Shown in pieces: positions 38,585-52,126 of a DNA stretch of 64,000 bases; within the stretch, counting starts at the first letter, position 1, and the number at the start of each line of letters is the position of its first letter. The translations under genes were made by a program, and so were the position numbers. The notes beneath the pieces are model-generated. The model was not told where the DNA came from, ran no database searches, and was given only the letters and a program-made list of their open reading frames with translations. The DNA is from Bathynomus jamesi (lineage: Eukaryota > Arthropoda > Malacostraca > Isopoda > Cirolanidae): positions 288,501-352,500 of the forward strand of contig JAJOZX010000995.1 in the NCBI GenBank assembly GCA_023014485.1. Reading direction: 5' to 3'.

Positions 38585-41500
38585 TTGTGGCGACCCTATA
38601 GCCAGGATAAACACATAGAAGAAGCAAGAGTTTAAACATTTGGAGACCCTACTACCAAGTTTTTAAGAAGAAGATTTTAAGAAGAAGATTTTAAGAAGAA
38701 GAATATTTTAAGAAGAAGAATATTTTAAGAAGAGGATTTTAACAAGTGGCCACTCTTTGGCCAAGATAGAAATTACCCTGCATCAGGATAAAACAATTTG
38801 AACGGCGTGTCACGACTTCTTGTTCGTAACATCCACCCTTGAACCGGTGTGTCACGACTCCAAGTTCTCCACGCCTAGTTTTCATCCAAGAAGAAGTAGC
38901 CAGCAAGACACGTCTTCAGGACACGTCTCTAAGGATTTTGCCAGTAGAAATTTTGTTAAGTACAGTTTGTTTTTTTAAGTAATTTATAAACAATTGAAAA
39001 GTCAGTATTATTAACAGTTAATATTTAGTATGGAGCCAGAATTAACACAAAACACAGTGAACACTTCAGACACCAGTGATACACTTTTTTTAGTGAAACA
39101 GTAATTTTCACAGAAGTTAATTGTCACAGAGTTAATTGTCACAGAGTCAATTGTCACAGAGTCAATTGTCACAGAGTCAATTGTCACAGAGTCAATTGTC
39201 ACAGAGTCAATTGTCACAGTTATTTTCACTATTATATTCAGTATAGAATAATTTTATTTTATGTACCTTCCCGTACATTAGAGTGAAATGTTTACATTTC
39301 ATATTTTTGTTTGCAAATTTTTTCAAATTATTGAATTGAATTGACTTGCAAATTAAGAAAGAGAGTGTTTATAGAGAGTTTATAGATTTAGAGAGATACT
39401 TGAAGTCAGTTTTGAAGTCAGTTTTGAAGTCATTTTTTTGAAGTCATTTTTTTGAAGTCATTTTTGAAGTCAGTTTTTGAAGTCAGAAGGTTGCGCCAAA
39501 AGGGACAACCGCCCCAGAGATTTATAGAAATACTTGACAAGCGTTCAAGTTAGACAGTTTAAGTTTCAAGATACTTGACAAGCGTTCAAGTTAGACAGTT
39601 TAAGTTTCAAGATACTTGACAAGCGTTCAAGTTAGACAGTTTAAGTTTCAAGATACTTGACAAGCGTTCAAGTTAGACAGTTTAAGTTTCAAGATACTTG
39701 ACAAGCGTTCAAGTTAGATAGTTTTAGTTTCAAGAATACTTGATAAGAGTTCAAGTTACAGTTTCAGAATACTTGATAGAGTTCAAGTTACAGTTTCAGA
39801 ATACTTGATAGAGTTCAAGTTACAGTTTCAGAATACTTGATAGAGTTCAAGTTACAGTTTCAGAATACTTGATAGAGTTCAAGTTACAGTTTCAGAATAC
39901 TTGATAGAGTTCAAGTTACAGTTTCAGAATACTTGATAGAGTTTAAGTTACAGTTTCAGAATACTTGATAGAGTTCAAGTTAGAGAGTTTTATTCCAAGT
40001 CAGAGTTTTATTCCAAGTCAGAGAGTTTTATTCCCAAGTTATTTCAATGCAGTCAATTGAATTCAACTTTTTCTTTGTAAATTAAGAGAACTTAATTTAA
40101 GAAAATGTAATTTAAGAATTTAATTCAACCTTTTTTTTTGTTGTTTAAGAGAATTTAATTCAACCTTTTTTTTGTTGTAAAAGTGAATTAAATTCAACCA
40201 GAATTGAACGGTTTGCGTCTTAATTTAACCTTTTTTCTTGTTTGTAAGAAGGAAATGGACCGATTTGACTTTTCTTTTTCATGCCATTGTTGCGTATATA
40301 AATATATAGGTAAAATGACATTTTATTGTTTGTAACCAAAACAGTTTTTACAATTGTTTGTAATGACTTTGATAATCATTGTAATGTATATGTGATAATA
40401 ATAGTTGTGTAATAATTAATTAATTGATCTTGTCCCAATGACTCCTTTTTAAATTACTATAAGGAGGAACATGCCGTTCCCCCATTTTGTTTGAACTCTT
40501 TTAATTTTTGTTCTAAGTAGTGTGACAAGCAATCTTTTAAAAAAAAAAAAAAAAAAAAAAAAGAGCAAAGTGCTCACGAAAAGATGTATTGTCAATTTCA
40601 ACTTATACCCCCCGCTTAGTCACTCAATTCCCCGAATGTCGTACTCCAAACTTTGTCATTTTATTTTATTTTAACACCCCCAACCCAGTTGAACCGTGTC
40701 AACCAGAGAAATGGTTCAACCATGGTTAACTCCTCTTTGGTACGATGGAACATAACCTCAATTTAGGTTGTGTTTTTTTATATTACAGTATATGTTTAGT
40801 TCATTATAGTTTATAATTGATTTCTATTCTTAACTTTTATATTTTTTATATTTTTTTTTATTCGATGAATACTGAGTAATTGTGTTGGTCGAATTTAATT
40901 AATTGTGTGTCAAAATATCAAATAATTCAAATTCTATCAACATTTAACGAAAGAGTATGATTTTTCTACTTAACATGCAAAAATTGTTAAACCTTTTTAA
41001 TATTTTTTTTATTATATAAAAATAATTTTAATGTAAAATTTACCTGAGATTATTAAAAGAAAAGTTTTTCGAAATGCTTTCCTTCCATTTCAATAACTTT
41101 TTTATTCTTGGCCGAAACTCATCTAAGGTTCGATTTACTTTTATTTTTAAGAGTATTATAAAATTATGTTAGCTCATTAAAATGCATAATTGATCTCTAT
41201 TTTTAATTTATATTTTATTTTTCTTTTGTTCAATTAATCGTGAGTAACTGTCCTTAAATTGTTATTGTACCATTTGTAAGGTATCAAACGAAAATTATAG
41301 TCAAATTGACATACTACTAGAGTATATGCTATGAATTTTAGTAGTCGAAATTAATTGTGTCAAAATTCAATTTTAAAACGTGAGATTTACTTTCATTACT
41401 TGTAAGGTCCTCTAAGTACGTATTTTTTTAATTACCTTATACGTGTAACTGATTAATTATGTAAAATCTATAATCCTAATTGAATTTTATTACTTTTGAC

Positions 41501-43922
41501 ACATATTCCCTCCAGTCACTTTTGCATTAAAACTCGTATGCAAACATCATCATTATAATATATCATAATTATTGCTTACTATATATAAATTCTCGCTCAT
41601 GCATTTATACAGTTAATTTAACAATCTTAGCTAATCTGTCTCTCGAAATTATAAGATACACACTTTGTACCCAATAAACATAAATACACATTTGACCACA
41701 GGTCTATACATCATCCACTACGTAATTCGATTTGTACCTACAACAGTCAATAAAAACGCATGTATGCACACTATATACACTATATATACTATATATACAA
41801 ACCTTATGCTAAAATCATTGGATATCACAATAAACTATTTCATTACGTGTAAGTGCAAACTATGCTATTTAGTCTTAATCATTTTTGCTTTCTAATATAT
41901 CATGCTCATGCATTTATTCAGTTAATTGAACAATCCTCTCAACTAATCTGTCCCTCGAAATTGTAAGATACACACTTTGTACCTAGTACACAAAAATACA
42001 CACTAGACCACAGGTCTATACATCATCCATTACGTAATTCTATTTTTACCTACAATAGTCAATAAAAATTAGTTTACAGATTGTACGATTTACAGTTTTC
42101 CCTTTTATCTGCTATTCATTTTGTATGTAATTCTTCCCACAAAAAAAAAAAAAAAAAAAAATGTTAAAAATTTAACAATATCATTCTTTGTCTAACTTCA
42201 TTGTTTGACTAAATTAACGTATTAATCCTTTTATTCTTTTTACACAAAATTAAAGTATTAATCTTTGAATTTTTTATATTTTGTAAGCAAGTGTCATTTT
42301 AAAAATTTGATTACTCTGCATTGTACTCAACCACGCGAAATCGTTCTGTATAAAATTTGTATTGTAAAGAAAAATTCGTCATCTAACTTGAATTAGTTAG
42401 GATGTTATTCTTTAATTCTATTGTATTAATTGTACCCTATTAGATTATTGTATAAATATCATTTTTAAAGGGGAGAGTAATGTAAAAAATGAACAATGAA
42501 TAATCCATATTCATTTTTACATAAGAACCAAAATCGCTTAACGCGAGTTTGGATAATAATTTTACTTGAGCTTCCTATTTTTGTTCGTGTCACAACCCTA
42601 CGATCTACCATATCTATGGTTTAGTCGTATCTATTTTCCATTTTCATTGTTATAGAATTTATTATAATTAATTATGATTGTCCATCTCACCCTCGACCCT
42701 AGATTATGCATACACATTGCATGTAACAGGATTGGAACCCGTAGTTGTAGTTCTTAGTCATTAATACCCACTCTTTGTCTCTAATTCGTTCATGTAAATC
42801 TTCCTAATAATGATTTGTACTATACGTACAAATTCAATAACTATGACGTCACATTTTCCCGTCATTAATTTCCCTTCATTATATCTCTAGTATGCAATGT
42901 ATGAAAATTCTTTATCATCATAATAAAAACTGTACACTCTATAGAAGTCATTATTTATATGTTATGTAGTATAAATATAACTATTATTCGACCATATATC
43001 CCCCGCCCCCATACGTCCATATCTTATCTTGACCATTATCGTATGTCAATTTTATTAAATATTCATTTTTTCTCGTGAAATGCAAAACTTCATGCCTTCG
43101 TTCGAAAACGCAAAAATACGTTCTCGTATTATTTTTTCATTTTTATTTTTTATTTTTAAGTGCGTTCACCCCTCACAAGATATTCATAAATGCTTAGTAA
43201 GTTATCAAATTCCGCTCACTACGACAGAATCGAACGCTTCTAAGATAAATACCTCCGTTCGCTCTGATTTCAAATTTATAACATATTATAACATATTATT
43301 TCCTAAATAAATTATCTCGTATGTGCTCATGTACTTGTGTTGTACTAATAACCATCTAGTATAACCATCTAGTATAACCATCTAGTATAACCCTATATAA
43401 CCATATATAAATATATAAAAACACTAAGAATGGTAAACGACGTAATGTACTTTAATGAAACTGTAATTAATAATAACTTGTAATGTACTTCAATGAAACT
43501 GTAATTAAATGTAATGATTTAATTTATAATGTAAGAATGTACTTTAATAGAACTGTAATGGACAATCATAAGCGAATGTGAAGTAATCCATAATTGTAAT
43601 CGTAAGTGTAATGAACCAAAATTAATACGTACTCAGTCGTGTACTTAATTTGTACTTATGTGTACTATTACGAAATGATATCGCCTTCAGAAATGAAGAT
43701 TCGGCAAAAAAAATATACGATTAGTTTTTATTTTAATTTTTTTAATTTTTATTTGGAATCTTTCAAACATCTGATCATGTGTTTAAAAGGGGGGAACTTA
43801 ACCTTCAACTTCCGTCCCCCAACATTTAGGTTTATATTATACATGTATTTGTAAAATTAAGGCACTTGATTAAGTCACTTCATTATTGCACTTCATTACG
43901 GCACTTCATTACGAGCCTCCCT
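38585..43922 (+). mobile_element. Internal region 7 (type B)
   Basis: The first half resembles internal regions 3-5 (five 41-bp, about eight 32-bp units, GAACGGTTTGCG, CATGCCGTTCC), not its neighbours 6 and 8. The ATG frame at 39030 has a T7 tract and is broken. Near its 3' end (43867-43900) the ACTTCATT-repeat segment is diverged from every other copy. Confidence 0.83.
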
Positions 43923-43951
43923 TGTTAGCAGCCTCGCTGCGGGGAGGGGGC
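43913..43951 (+). other. Two-part hairpin at the 5' edge of LTR-like block 8
   Basis: Outer stem CCTCCC/GGGAGG (43916-43921 with 43942-43947), inner stem GCAGC/GCTGC, loop CTC. The other copies have CCTCCT/AGGAGG and loop CTT. The two stem changes restore pairing (T-A becomes C-G). Confidence 0.6.
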
Positions 43952-44419
43952 AGAGGCCCCTTGCCTTCTTAATTTTTAGATTCCGGCCTGAGCCATGGTC
44001 GAAAGAGGTCGAACCTCTACCCCTGTAAATTCAGAGCACTACCTGTACATTTTGAGAAGTAAACTACAAAAAGAGAAAGTTTTTATCTTTTCCTTCGAGC
44101 CTTGTTCTCTTCAGGAATTTAGTCAGTAAAGTCGATAAGTTATAAAAGAAAAATCGATAAGTTTAGTACCAAGAGAAAGTATCAGAGTATTATAGCAAGA
44201 GAAGAATTAATAATCGTCGACCCATAAAGCGAGAAAAGGGGACAACCCAAGCACCATAGAAGATATTGGCATAACAGTCTGGTGAGTCTGTAGCCAAGAG
44301 TTTAACAAGAGGCGACCGAAAAGAATTAGAATGTTATAGAAGAAATATCCGTTGCTGCCTCCTAACTAGAACCCCCGTCGATTCCGAACCACTCAGGGCC
44401 ATAGACGGAGGGGTTAACA
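43923..44419 (+). repeat. LTR-like block 8, with compensated hairpin
   Basis: It starts TGTTAGCAGCC and ends GGGTTAACA. Its 5' part is the most diverged of the ten. The flanking hairpin has paired changes (see 43913-43951), and CTTCTTAATTTTTAG replaces the usual CTCCTTAACTTTTTTTAG. A one-base deletion lies near 44390. Confidence 0.62.
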
Positions 44420-47400
44420 TTGTGGCGACCCTATAGCCAGGATAAACACATAGAAGAAGCAAGAGTTTAAACATTTGGAGACCCTACTACCAAGTTTTTA
44501 AGAAGAAGATTTTAAGAAGAAGATTTTAAGAAGAAGAATATTTTAAGAAGAAGAATATTTTAAGAAGAAGAAGATTTTAAGAAGAAGATATTTTAAGAAG
44601 AAGAATTTAAGAAGATGGATTTTAACAAGTGGCCACTCTTTGGCCAAGATAGAAATTACCCTGCATCAGGATAAAACAATTTGACCGGCGTGTCACGACT
44701 TCTTGTTCGTAACATCCACCCTTGAACCGGTGTGTCACGACTCCAAGTTCTCCACGCCTAGTTTTCATCCAAGAAGAAGTAGCCAGCAAGACACGTCTTC
44801 AGGACACGTCTCTAAGGATTTTGCCAGTAGAAATTTTGTTAAGTACAGTTTGTTTTTTTAAGTAATTTATAAACACTTGAAAAGTCAGTATTATTAACAG
44901 TTAATATTTAGTATGGAGCCAGAATTAACACAAAACACAGTGAACACTTCAGACACCAGTGATACACTTTTTTTTAGTGAAACAGTAATTTTCACAGAAG
45001 TTAATTGTCACAGAGTTAATTGTCACAGAGTCAATTGTCACAGAGTCAATTGTCACAGAGTCAATTGTCACAGAGTCAATTGTCACAGTTATTTTCACTA
45101 TTATATTCAGTATAGAATAATTTTATTTTATTTTATGTACCTTCCCGTACATTAGAGTGAAATGTTTACATTTTATATTTTTGTTTGCAAATTTTTTCAA
45201 ATTATTGAATTGAATTGACTTGCAAATTAAGAAAGAGAGTGTTTATAGAGAGTTTATAGATTTAGAGAGATACTTGAAGTCAGTTTTGAAGTCAGTTTTG
45301 AAGTCATTTTTTTGAAGTCATTTTTTTGAAGTCGTTTTTGAAGTCAGTTTTTGAAGTCAGAAGGTTGCGCCAAAAGGGACAACCGCCCCAGAGATTTATA
45401 GAAATACTTGACAAGCGTTCAAGTTAGACAGTTTAAGTTTCAAGATACTTGAAAGCGTTCAAGTTAGACAGTTTAAGTTTCAAGATACTTGACAAGCGTT
45501 CAAGTTAGATAGTTTTAGTTTCAAGAATACTTGATAAGAGTTCAAGTTACAGTTTTAGAATACTTGATAGAGTTCAAGTTACAGTTTCAGAATACTTGAT
45601 AGAGTTCAAGTTACAGTTTCAGAATACTTGATAGAGTTCAAGTTAGAGAGTTTTATTCCAAGTCAGAGAGTTTTATTCCAAGTCAGAGAGTTTTATTCCA
45701 AGTCAGAGAGTTTTATTCTCAAGTTATTTCAATGCAGTCAATTGAACTAAACTTTTTCTTTGTAATTTAAGAGAACTTAATTTAAGAAAATGTAATTTAA
45801 GAATTTAATTCAACCTTTTTTTTTGTTGTTTAAGAGAATTTAATTCAACCTTTTTTTGTTGTAAAAGAGAATTAAATTCAACCAGAATTGACCGGTTTGC
45901 GTCTTTAGTTTAACCTTTTTTCTTGTTTGTAAGAAGGAAATGGACCGATTTGACTTTTCTTTTTCATGCCATTGATGCGTATATAAATATATAGGTAAAA
46001 TGACATTTTATTGTTTGTAACCAAAACAGTTTTTACAATTGTTTGTAATGACTTTGATAATCATTGTAATGTATATGTGATAATAATAGTTGTGTAATAA
46101 TTAATTAATTGATCTTGTCCCAATGACTCCTTTTTAAATTCTATAAGGAGGAACATGACGTTCCCCCGTTTTGTTTGAACTCTTTTAATTTTTGTTCTAA
46201 GTAGTGTGACAAGCAATCTTTTTTTTTTTAAAACAAACCAAAAAAGAGAGCAAAGTGCTCACGAAAAGGTGTATTGTCAATTTCAGACTTATACTCCCCG
46301 CTTAGTCACTCAATTCCCCCGAATGTCGTACTCCAAACTTTGTCATTTTATTTTATTTTAACACCCCCAACCCCAGTTGAACCGTGTCAACCAGAGAAAT
46401 GGTTCAACCATTGTTAATTCCTCTTTGGTACGATGGAACATAACCTCAATTTAGGTTGTGTTTTTTTATATTACAGTATATGTTTAGTTCATTATAATTT
46501 ATAATTGATTTCTATTCTTAACTTTTATATTTTTTATATTTTCTTTTTTTCGATGAATACTGAGTAATTGTGTTCGTCGAATTTAATTAATTGTGTATCA
46601 AAATATCAAATAATTCAAATTCTATCAACATTTAACGAAAGAGTATGATTTTTCTACTTAACATGCAAAAATTATTAAACCTTTTTAATATTTTTTTTAT
46701 TATATAAAAATAATTTTTAATGTAAAATTTACCTGAGATTATTAAAAGAAAAGTTTGTTCGAAATGCTTTCCTTCCATTTCAATAACTTTTTTATTCTTG
46801 GCCGAAACTCATCTAAGGTTCGATTTACTCTTATTTTTAAGAGTATTATAAAATTATGTTAGCTCATTAAAATGTATAATTGATCTCTATTTTTAATTTG
46901 TATTTTTGTTTTTCTTTTGTTCAATTAATCGTGAGTAACTGTCCTTAAATTGTTATTGTACCATTTGTAAGGTATCAAACGAAAATTATAGTCAAAGTGA
47001 CATACTACTTCAGTATATGGCTATGAATTTTAGTAGTCGAAATTAATTGTGTCAAAATTCAATTTTTAAAACGGTGAGATTTACTTTCATTACTTGTAAG
47101 GTCCTCTAAGTACGTATTTTTTTAATTACCTTATACGTGTAACTGATTAATTATGTAAAATCTATAATCCTAATTGAATTTTATTACTTTTGACACATAT
47201 TCCCTCCAGTCACTTTTGCATTAAAACTCGTATGCAAACATCATCATTATAAGTATATCATAATTATTGCTTACTATATATAAATTCTCGCTCATGCATT
47301 TATACAGTTAATTTAACAATCCTCTCAGCTAATCTGTCTCTCGAAATTATAAGATACACACTTTGTACCCAATAAACATAAATACACATTTGACCACAGG

Positions 47401-49616
47401 TCTATACATCATCCACTACGTAATTCGATTTGTACCTACAACAGTCAATAAAAACGCATGTATGCACACTATATACACTATATATACTATATACAAACCT
47501 TATGCTAAAATCATTGGATATCACAATAAACTATTTCATTACGTGTAAGTGCAAACTATGCTATTTAGTCTTAATCATTTTTTCTTTCTAATATATCTTG
47601 CTCATGCATTTATTCAGTTAATTGAACAATCCTCTCAACTAATCTGTCCCTCGAAATTGTAAGATACACACTTTGTACCTAGTACACAAAAATACACACT
47701 AGACCACAGGTCTATACATCATCCATTACGTAATTCTATTTTTACCTACAATAGTCAATAAAAATTAGTTTACAGATTGTACGATTTACAGTTTTCCCTT
47801 TTATCTGCTATTCATTTTGTATGTAATTCTTCCCACAAAAAAAAAAAAAAAAAAAAATGTTAAAAATTTAACAATATCATTCTTTGTCTAACTTCATTGT
47901 TTGACTAAATTAACGTATTAATCCTTTTATTCTTTTTACACAAAATTAAAGTATTAATCTTTGAATTTTTTTATATTTTGTAAGCAAGTGTCATTTTAAA
48001 AATTTGATTACTCTGCATTGTACTCAACCACGCGAAATCGTTCTGTATAAAATTTGTATTGTAAAGAAAAATTCGTCATCTAACTTGAATTAGTTAGGAT
48101 GTTATTCTCTTAATTCTATTGTATTAATTGTACCCTATTAGATTATTGTATAAATATCATTTTTAAAGGGGGAGTAATGTAAAAAATGAACAATGAATAA
48201 TCCATATTCATTTTTACATAAGAACCAAAATCGCTTAACGCGAGTTTGGATAATAATTTTACTTGAGCTTCCTATTTTTGTTCGTGTCACAACCCTACGA
48301 TCTACCATATCTATGGTTTAGTCGTATCTATTTTCCATTTTTCATTGTTATAGAATTTATTATAATTAATTATGATTGTCTTCCATCTCACCCTCGACCC
48401 TAGATTATGCATACACATTGCATGTAACAGGATTGGAACCCGTAGTTGTAGTTCTTAGTCATTAATACCCACTCTTTGTCTCTAATTCGTTCATGTAAAT
48501 CTTCCTAATAATGATTTGTACTATACGTACAAATTCAATAACTATGACGTCACATTTTCCCGTCATTAATTTCCCTTCATTATATCTCTAGTATGCAATG
48601 TATGAAAATTCTTTATCATCATAATAAAAACTGTACACTCTATAGAAGTCATTATTTATATGTTATGTAGTATAAATATAACTATTATTCGACCATATAT
48701 CCCCCGCCCCCATACGTCCATATCTTATCTTGACCATTATCGTATGTCAATTTTATTAAATATTCATTTTTTCTCGTGAAATGCAAAACTTCATGCCTTC
48801 GTTCGAAAACGCAAAAATACGTTCTCGTATTATTTTTTTCATTTTTATTTTTTATTTTTAAGTGCGTTCACCCCTCACAAGATATTCATAAATGCTTAGT
48901 AAGTTATCAAATTCCGCTCACTACGACAGAATCGAACGCTTCTAAGATAAATACCTCCGTTCGCTCTGATTTCAAATTTATAACATATTATAACATATTA
49001 TTTCCTAAATAAATTATCTCGTATGTGCTCATGTACTTGTGTTGTACTAATAACCATCTAGTATAACCATCTAGTATAACCATCTAGTATAACCATATAT
49101 AAATATATAAAAACACTAAGAATGGTAAACGACGTAATGTACTTTAATGAAACTGTAATTAATAATAAACTTGTAATGTACTTCAATGAAACTGTAATTA
49201 AATGTAATGATTTAATTTATAATGTAAGAATGTACTTTAATAGAACTGTAATGGACAATCATAAGCGAATGTGAAGTAATCCATAATTGTAATCGTAATT
49301 GTAATGAACCAAAATTAATACGTACTCAGTCGTGTACTTAATTTGTACTTATGTGTACTATTACGAAATGATATCGCCTTCAGAAATGAAGATTCGGCAA
49401 AAAAATATACGATTAGTTTTTATTTTTATTTTTTTAAATTTTTATTTGGAATCTTTCAAACATCTGATCATGTGTTTAAAAGGGGGAACTTAACCTTCAA
49501 CTTCCGTCCCCCAACATTTAGGTTTATATTATACATGTATTTGTAAAATTAAGGCACTTCATTGAGGTCACTTCATTAGAGCACTTCATTTACGGCACTT
49601 CATTACGAGCCTCCTT
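44420..49616 (+). mobile_element. Internal region 8 (type B, variant subfamily shared with region 6)
   Basis: The AAGAAG repeats are expanded at 44500-44620. There are three 41-bp and four 32-bp units, the first 32-bp unit with the TTTTAGAATAC variant also seen in region 6. The cassette 1 A-run is replaced by a T-run followed by an interrupted A stretch (46219-46245). The ATG frame at 44913 is open for 80 codons. Confidence 0.83.
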
Positions 49617-50117
49617 TGTTAGCAGCCTTGCTGCGAGGAGGGGGCAGAGGCCCTTGCCTCCTTAACTTTTTTTAGATTCCGGCCTGAGCCATGGTCGAAA
49701 GAGGTCGAACCTCTACCCCTGTAAATTCAGAGCACTACCTGTACATTTTGAGAAGTAAACTACAAAAAGAGAAAGTTTTTATCTTTTCCTTCGAGCCTTG
49801 TTCTCTTCAGGAATTTAGTCAGTAAAGTCGATAAGTTATAAAAGAAAAATCGATAAGTTTAGTACCAAGAGAAAGTATCAGAGTATTATAGCAAGAGAAG
49901 AATTAATAATCGTCGACCCATAAAGCGAGAAAAAGGGGACAACCCAAGCACCATAGAAGATATTGGCATAACAGTCTGGTGAGTCTGTAGCCAAGAGTTT
50001 AACAAGAGGCGACCGAAAAGAATTAGAATGTTATAGAAGAAATATCCGTTGCTGCCTCCTAACTAGAACCCCCGTCGATTCCGAACCGACTCAGGGCCAT
50101 AGACGGAGGGGTTAACA
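49617..50117 (+). repeat. LTR-like block 9
   Basis: A 501-bp block with standard ends, the TTATAAAAG motif and TGGCGACC 3 nt beyond its end. It reads AGGCCCTTGCC near 49647, as in block 10. Confidence 0.65.
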
Positions 50118-52095
50118 TTGTGGCGACCCTATAGCCAGGATAAACACATAGAAGAAGCAAGAGTTTAAACATTTGGAGACCCTACTACCAAGTTTTTAAG
50201 AAGAAGATTTTAAGAAGAAGATTTTAAGAAGAATATTTTAAGAAGAAGAATATTTTAAGAAGAAGAATATTTTAAGAAGAAGAATATTTTAAGAAGGAGA
50301 ATATTTTAAGAAGAGGATTTTAACAAGTGGCCACTCTTTGGCCAAGATAGAAATTACCCTGCATCAGGATAAAACAATTTGACCGGCGTGTCACGATTTC
50401 TTGTTCGTAACATCCACCCTTGAACCGGTGTGTCACGACTCCAAGTTCTCCACGCCTAGTTTTCATCCAAGAAGAAGTAGCCAGCAAGACACGTCTTCAG
50501 GACACGTCTCTAAGGATTTTGCCAGTAGAAATTTTATTAAGTACAGTTTTTTTTTTGTAATTTATAAACACTTGAAAAGTCAGTATTATTAACAGTTAAT
50601 ATTTAGTATGGAGCAAGAATTAACACAAAACACAGTGAACACTTCAGACACCAGTGATACACTTTTTTTTAGTGAAACAGTAATTTTCACAGAAGTTAAT
50701 TGTCACAGAGTCAATTGTCACAGAGTCAATTGTCACAGAGTCAATTGTCACAGAGTCAATTGTCACAGAGTCAATTGTCACAGTTATTTTCACTATTATA
50801 TTCAGTATAGAATAATTTTATTTTATGTACCTTCCCGTACATTAGAGTGAAATGTTTACATTTCATATTTTTGTTTGCAAATTTTTTCAAATTATTGAAT
50901 TGAATTGACTTGCAAATTAAGAAAGAGTGTTTATAGAGAGTTTATAGATTTAGAGAGATACTTGAAGTCAGTTTTGAAGTCAGTTTTGAAGTCATTTTTT
51001 TGAAGTCATTTTTTTGAAGTCATTTTTGAAGTCAGTTTTTGAAGTCAGAAGGTTGCGCCAAAAGGGACAACCGCCCCAGAGATTTATAGAAATACTTGAC
51101 AAGCGTTCAAGTTAGACAGTTTAAGTTTCAAGATACTTGACAAGCGTTCAAGTTAGACAGTTTAAGTTTCAAGATACTTGACAAGCGTTCAAGTTAGACA
51201 GTTTAAGTTTCAAGATACTTGACAAGCGTTCAAGTTAGATAGTTTAAGTTTCAAGAATACTTGATATGAGTTGAAGTTACAGTTTCAGAATACTTGATAG
51301 AGTTCAAGTTACAGTTTCAGAATACTTGATAGAGTTCAAGTTACAGTTTCAGAATACTTGATAGAGTTCAAGTTACAGTTTCAGAATACTTGATAGAGTT
51401 CAAGTTACAGTTTCAGAATACTTGATAGAGTTCAAGTTACAGTTTCAGAATACTTGATAGAGTTCAAGTTACAGTTTCAGAATACTTGATAGAGTTCAAG
51501 TTAGAGAGTTTTATTCCAAGTCAGAGAGTTTTATTCCAAGTCAGAGAGTTTTATTCCAAGTCAGAGAGTTTTATTCCAAGTCAGAGAGTTTTATTCCCAA
51601 GTTATTTCAATGCAGTCAATTGAATTCAACTTTTTCTTTGTAATTTAAGAGAACTTAATTTAAGAAAATGTAATTTAAGAATTTAATTCAACCTTTTTTT
51701 TGTTGTTTAAGAGAACTTAATTCAACCTTTTTTTTGTTGTAAAAGAGAATTAAATTCAACCAGAATTGACTGGTTTGCGTCTTTAGTTTAACCTTTTTTC
51801 TTGTTTGTAAGAAGGAAATGGACCGATTTGACTTTTCTTTTTCATGCCATTGTTGCGTATATAAATATATAGGTAAAATGACATTTTATTGTTTGTAACC
51901 AAAACAGTTTTTACAATTGTTTGTAATGACTTTGATAATCATTGTAATGTATATGTGATAATAATAGTTGTGTAATAATTAATTAATTGATCTTGTCCCA
52001 ATGACTCCTTTTTAAATTACTATAAGGAGGAACATGCCGTTCCCCCATTTTGTTTGAACTCTTTTAATTTTTGTTCTAAGTAGTGTGACAAGCAA

Positions 52096-52126
<31 letters not shown>

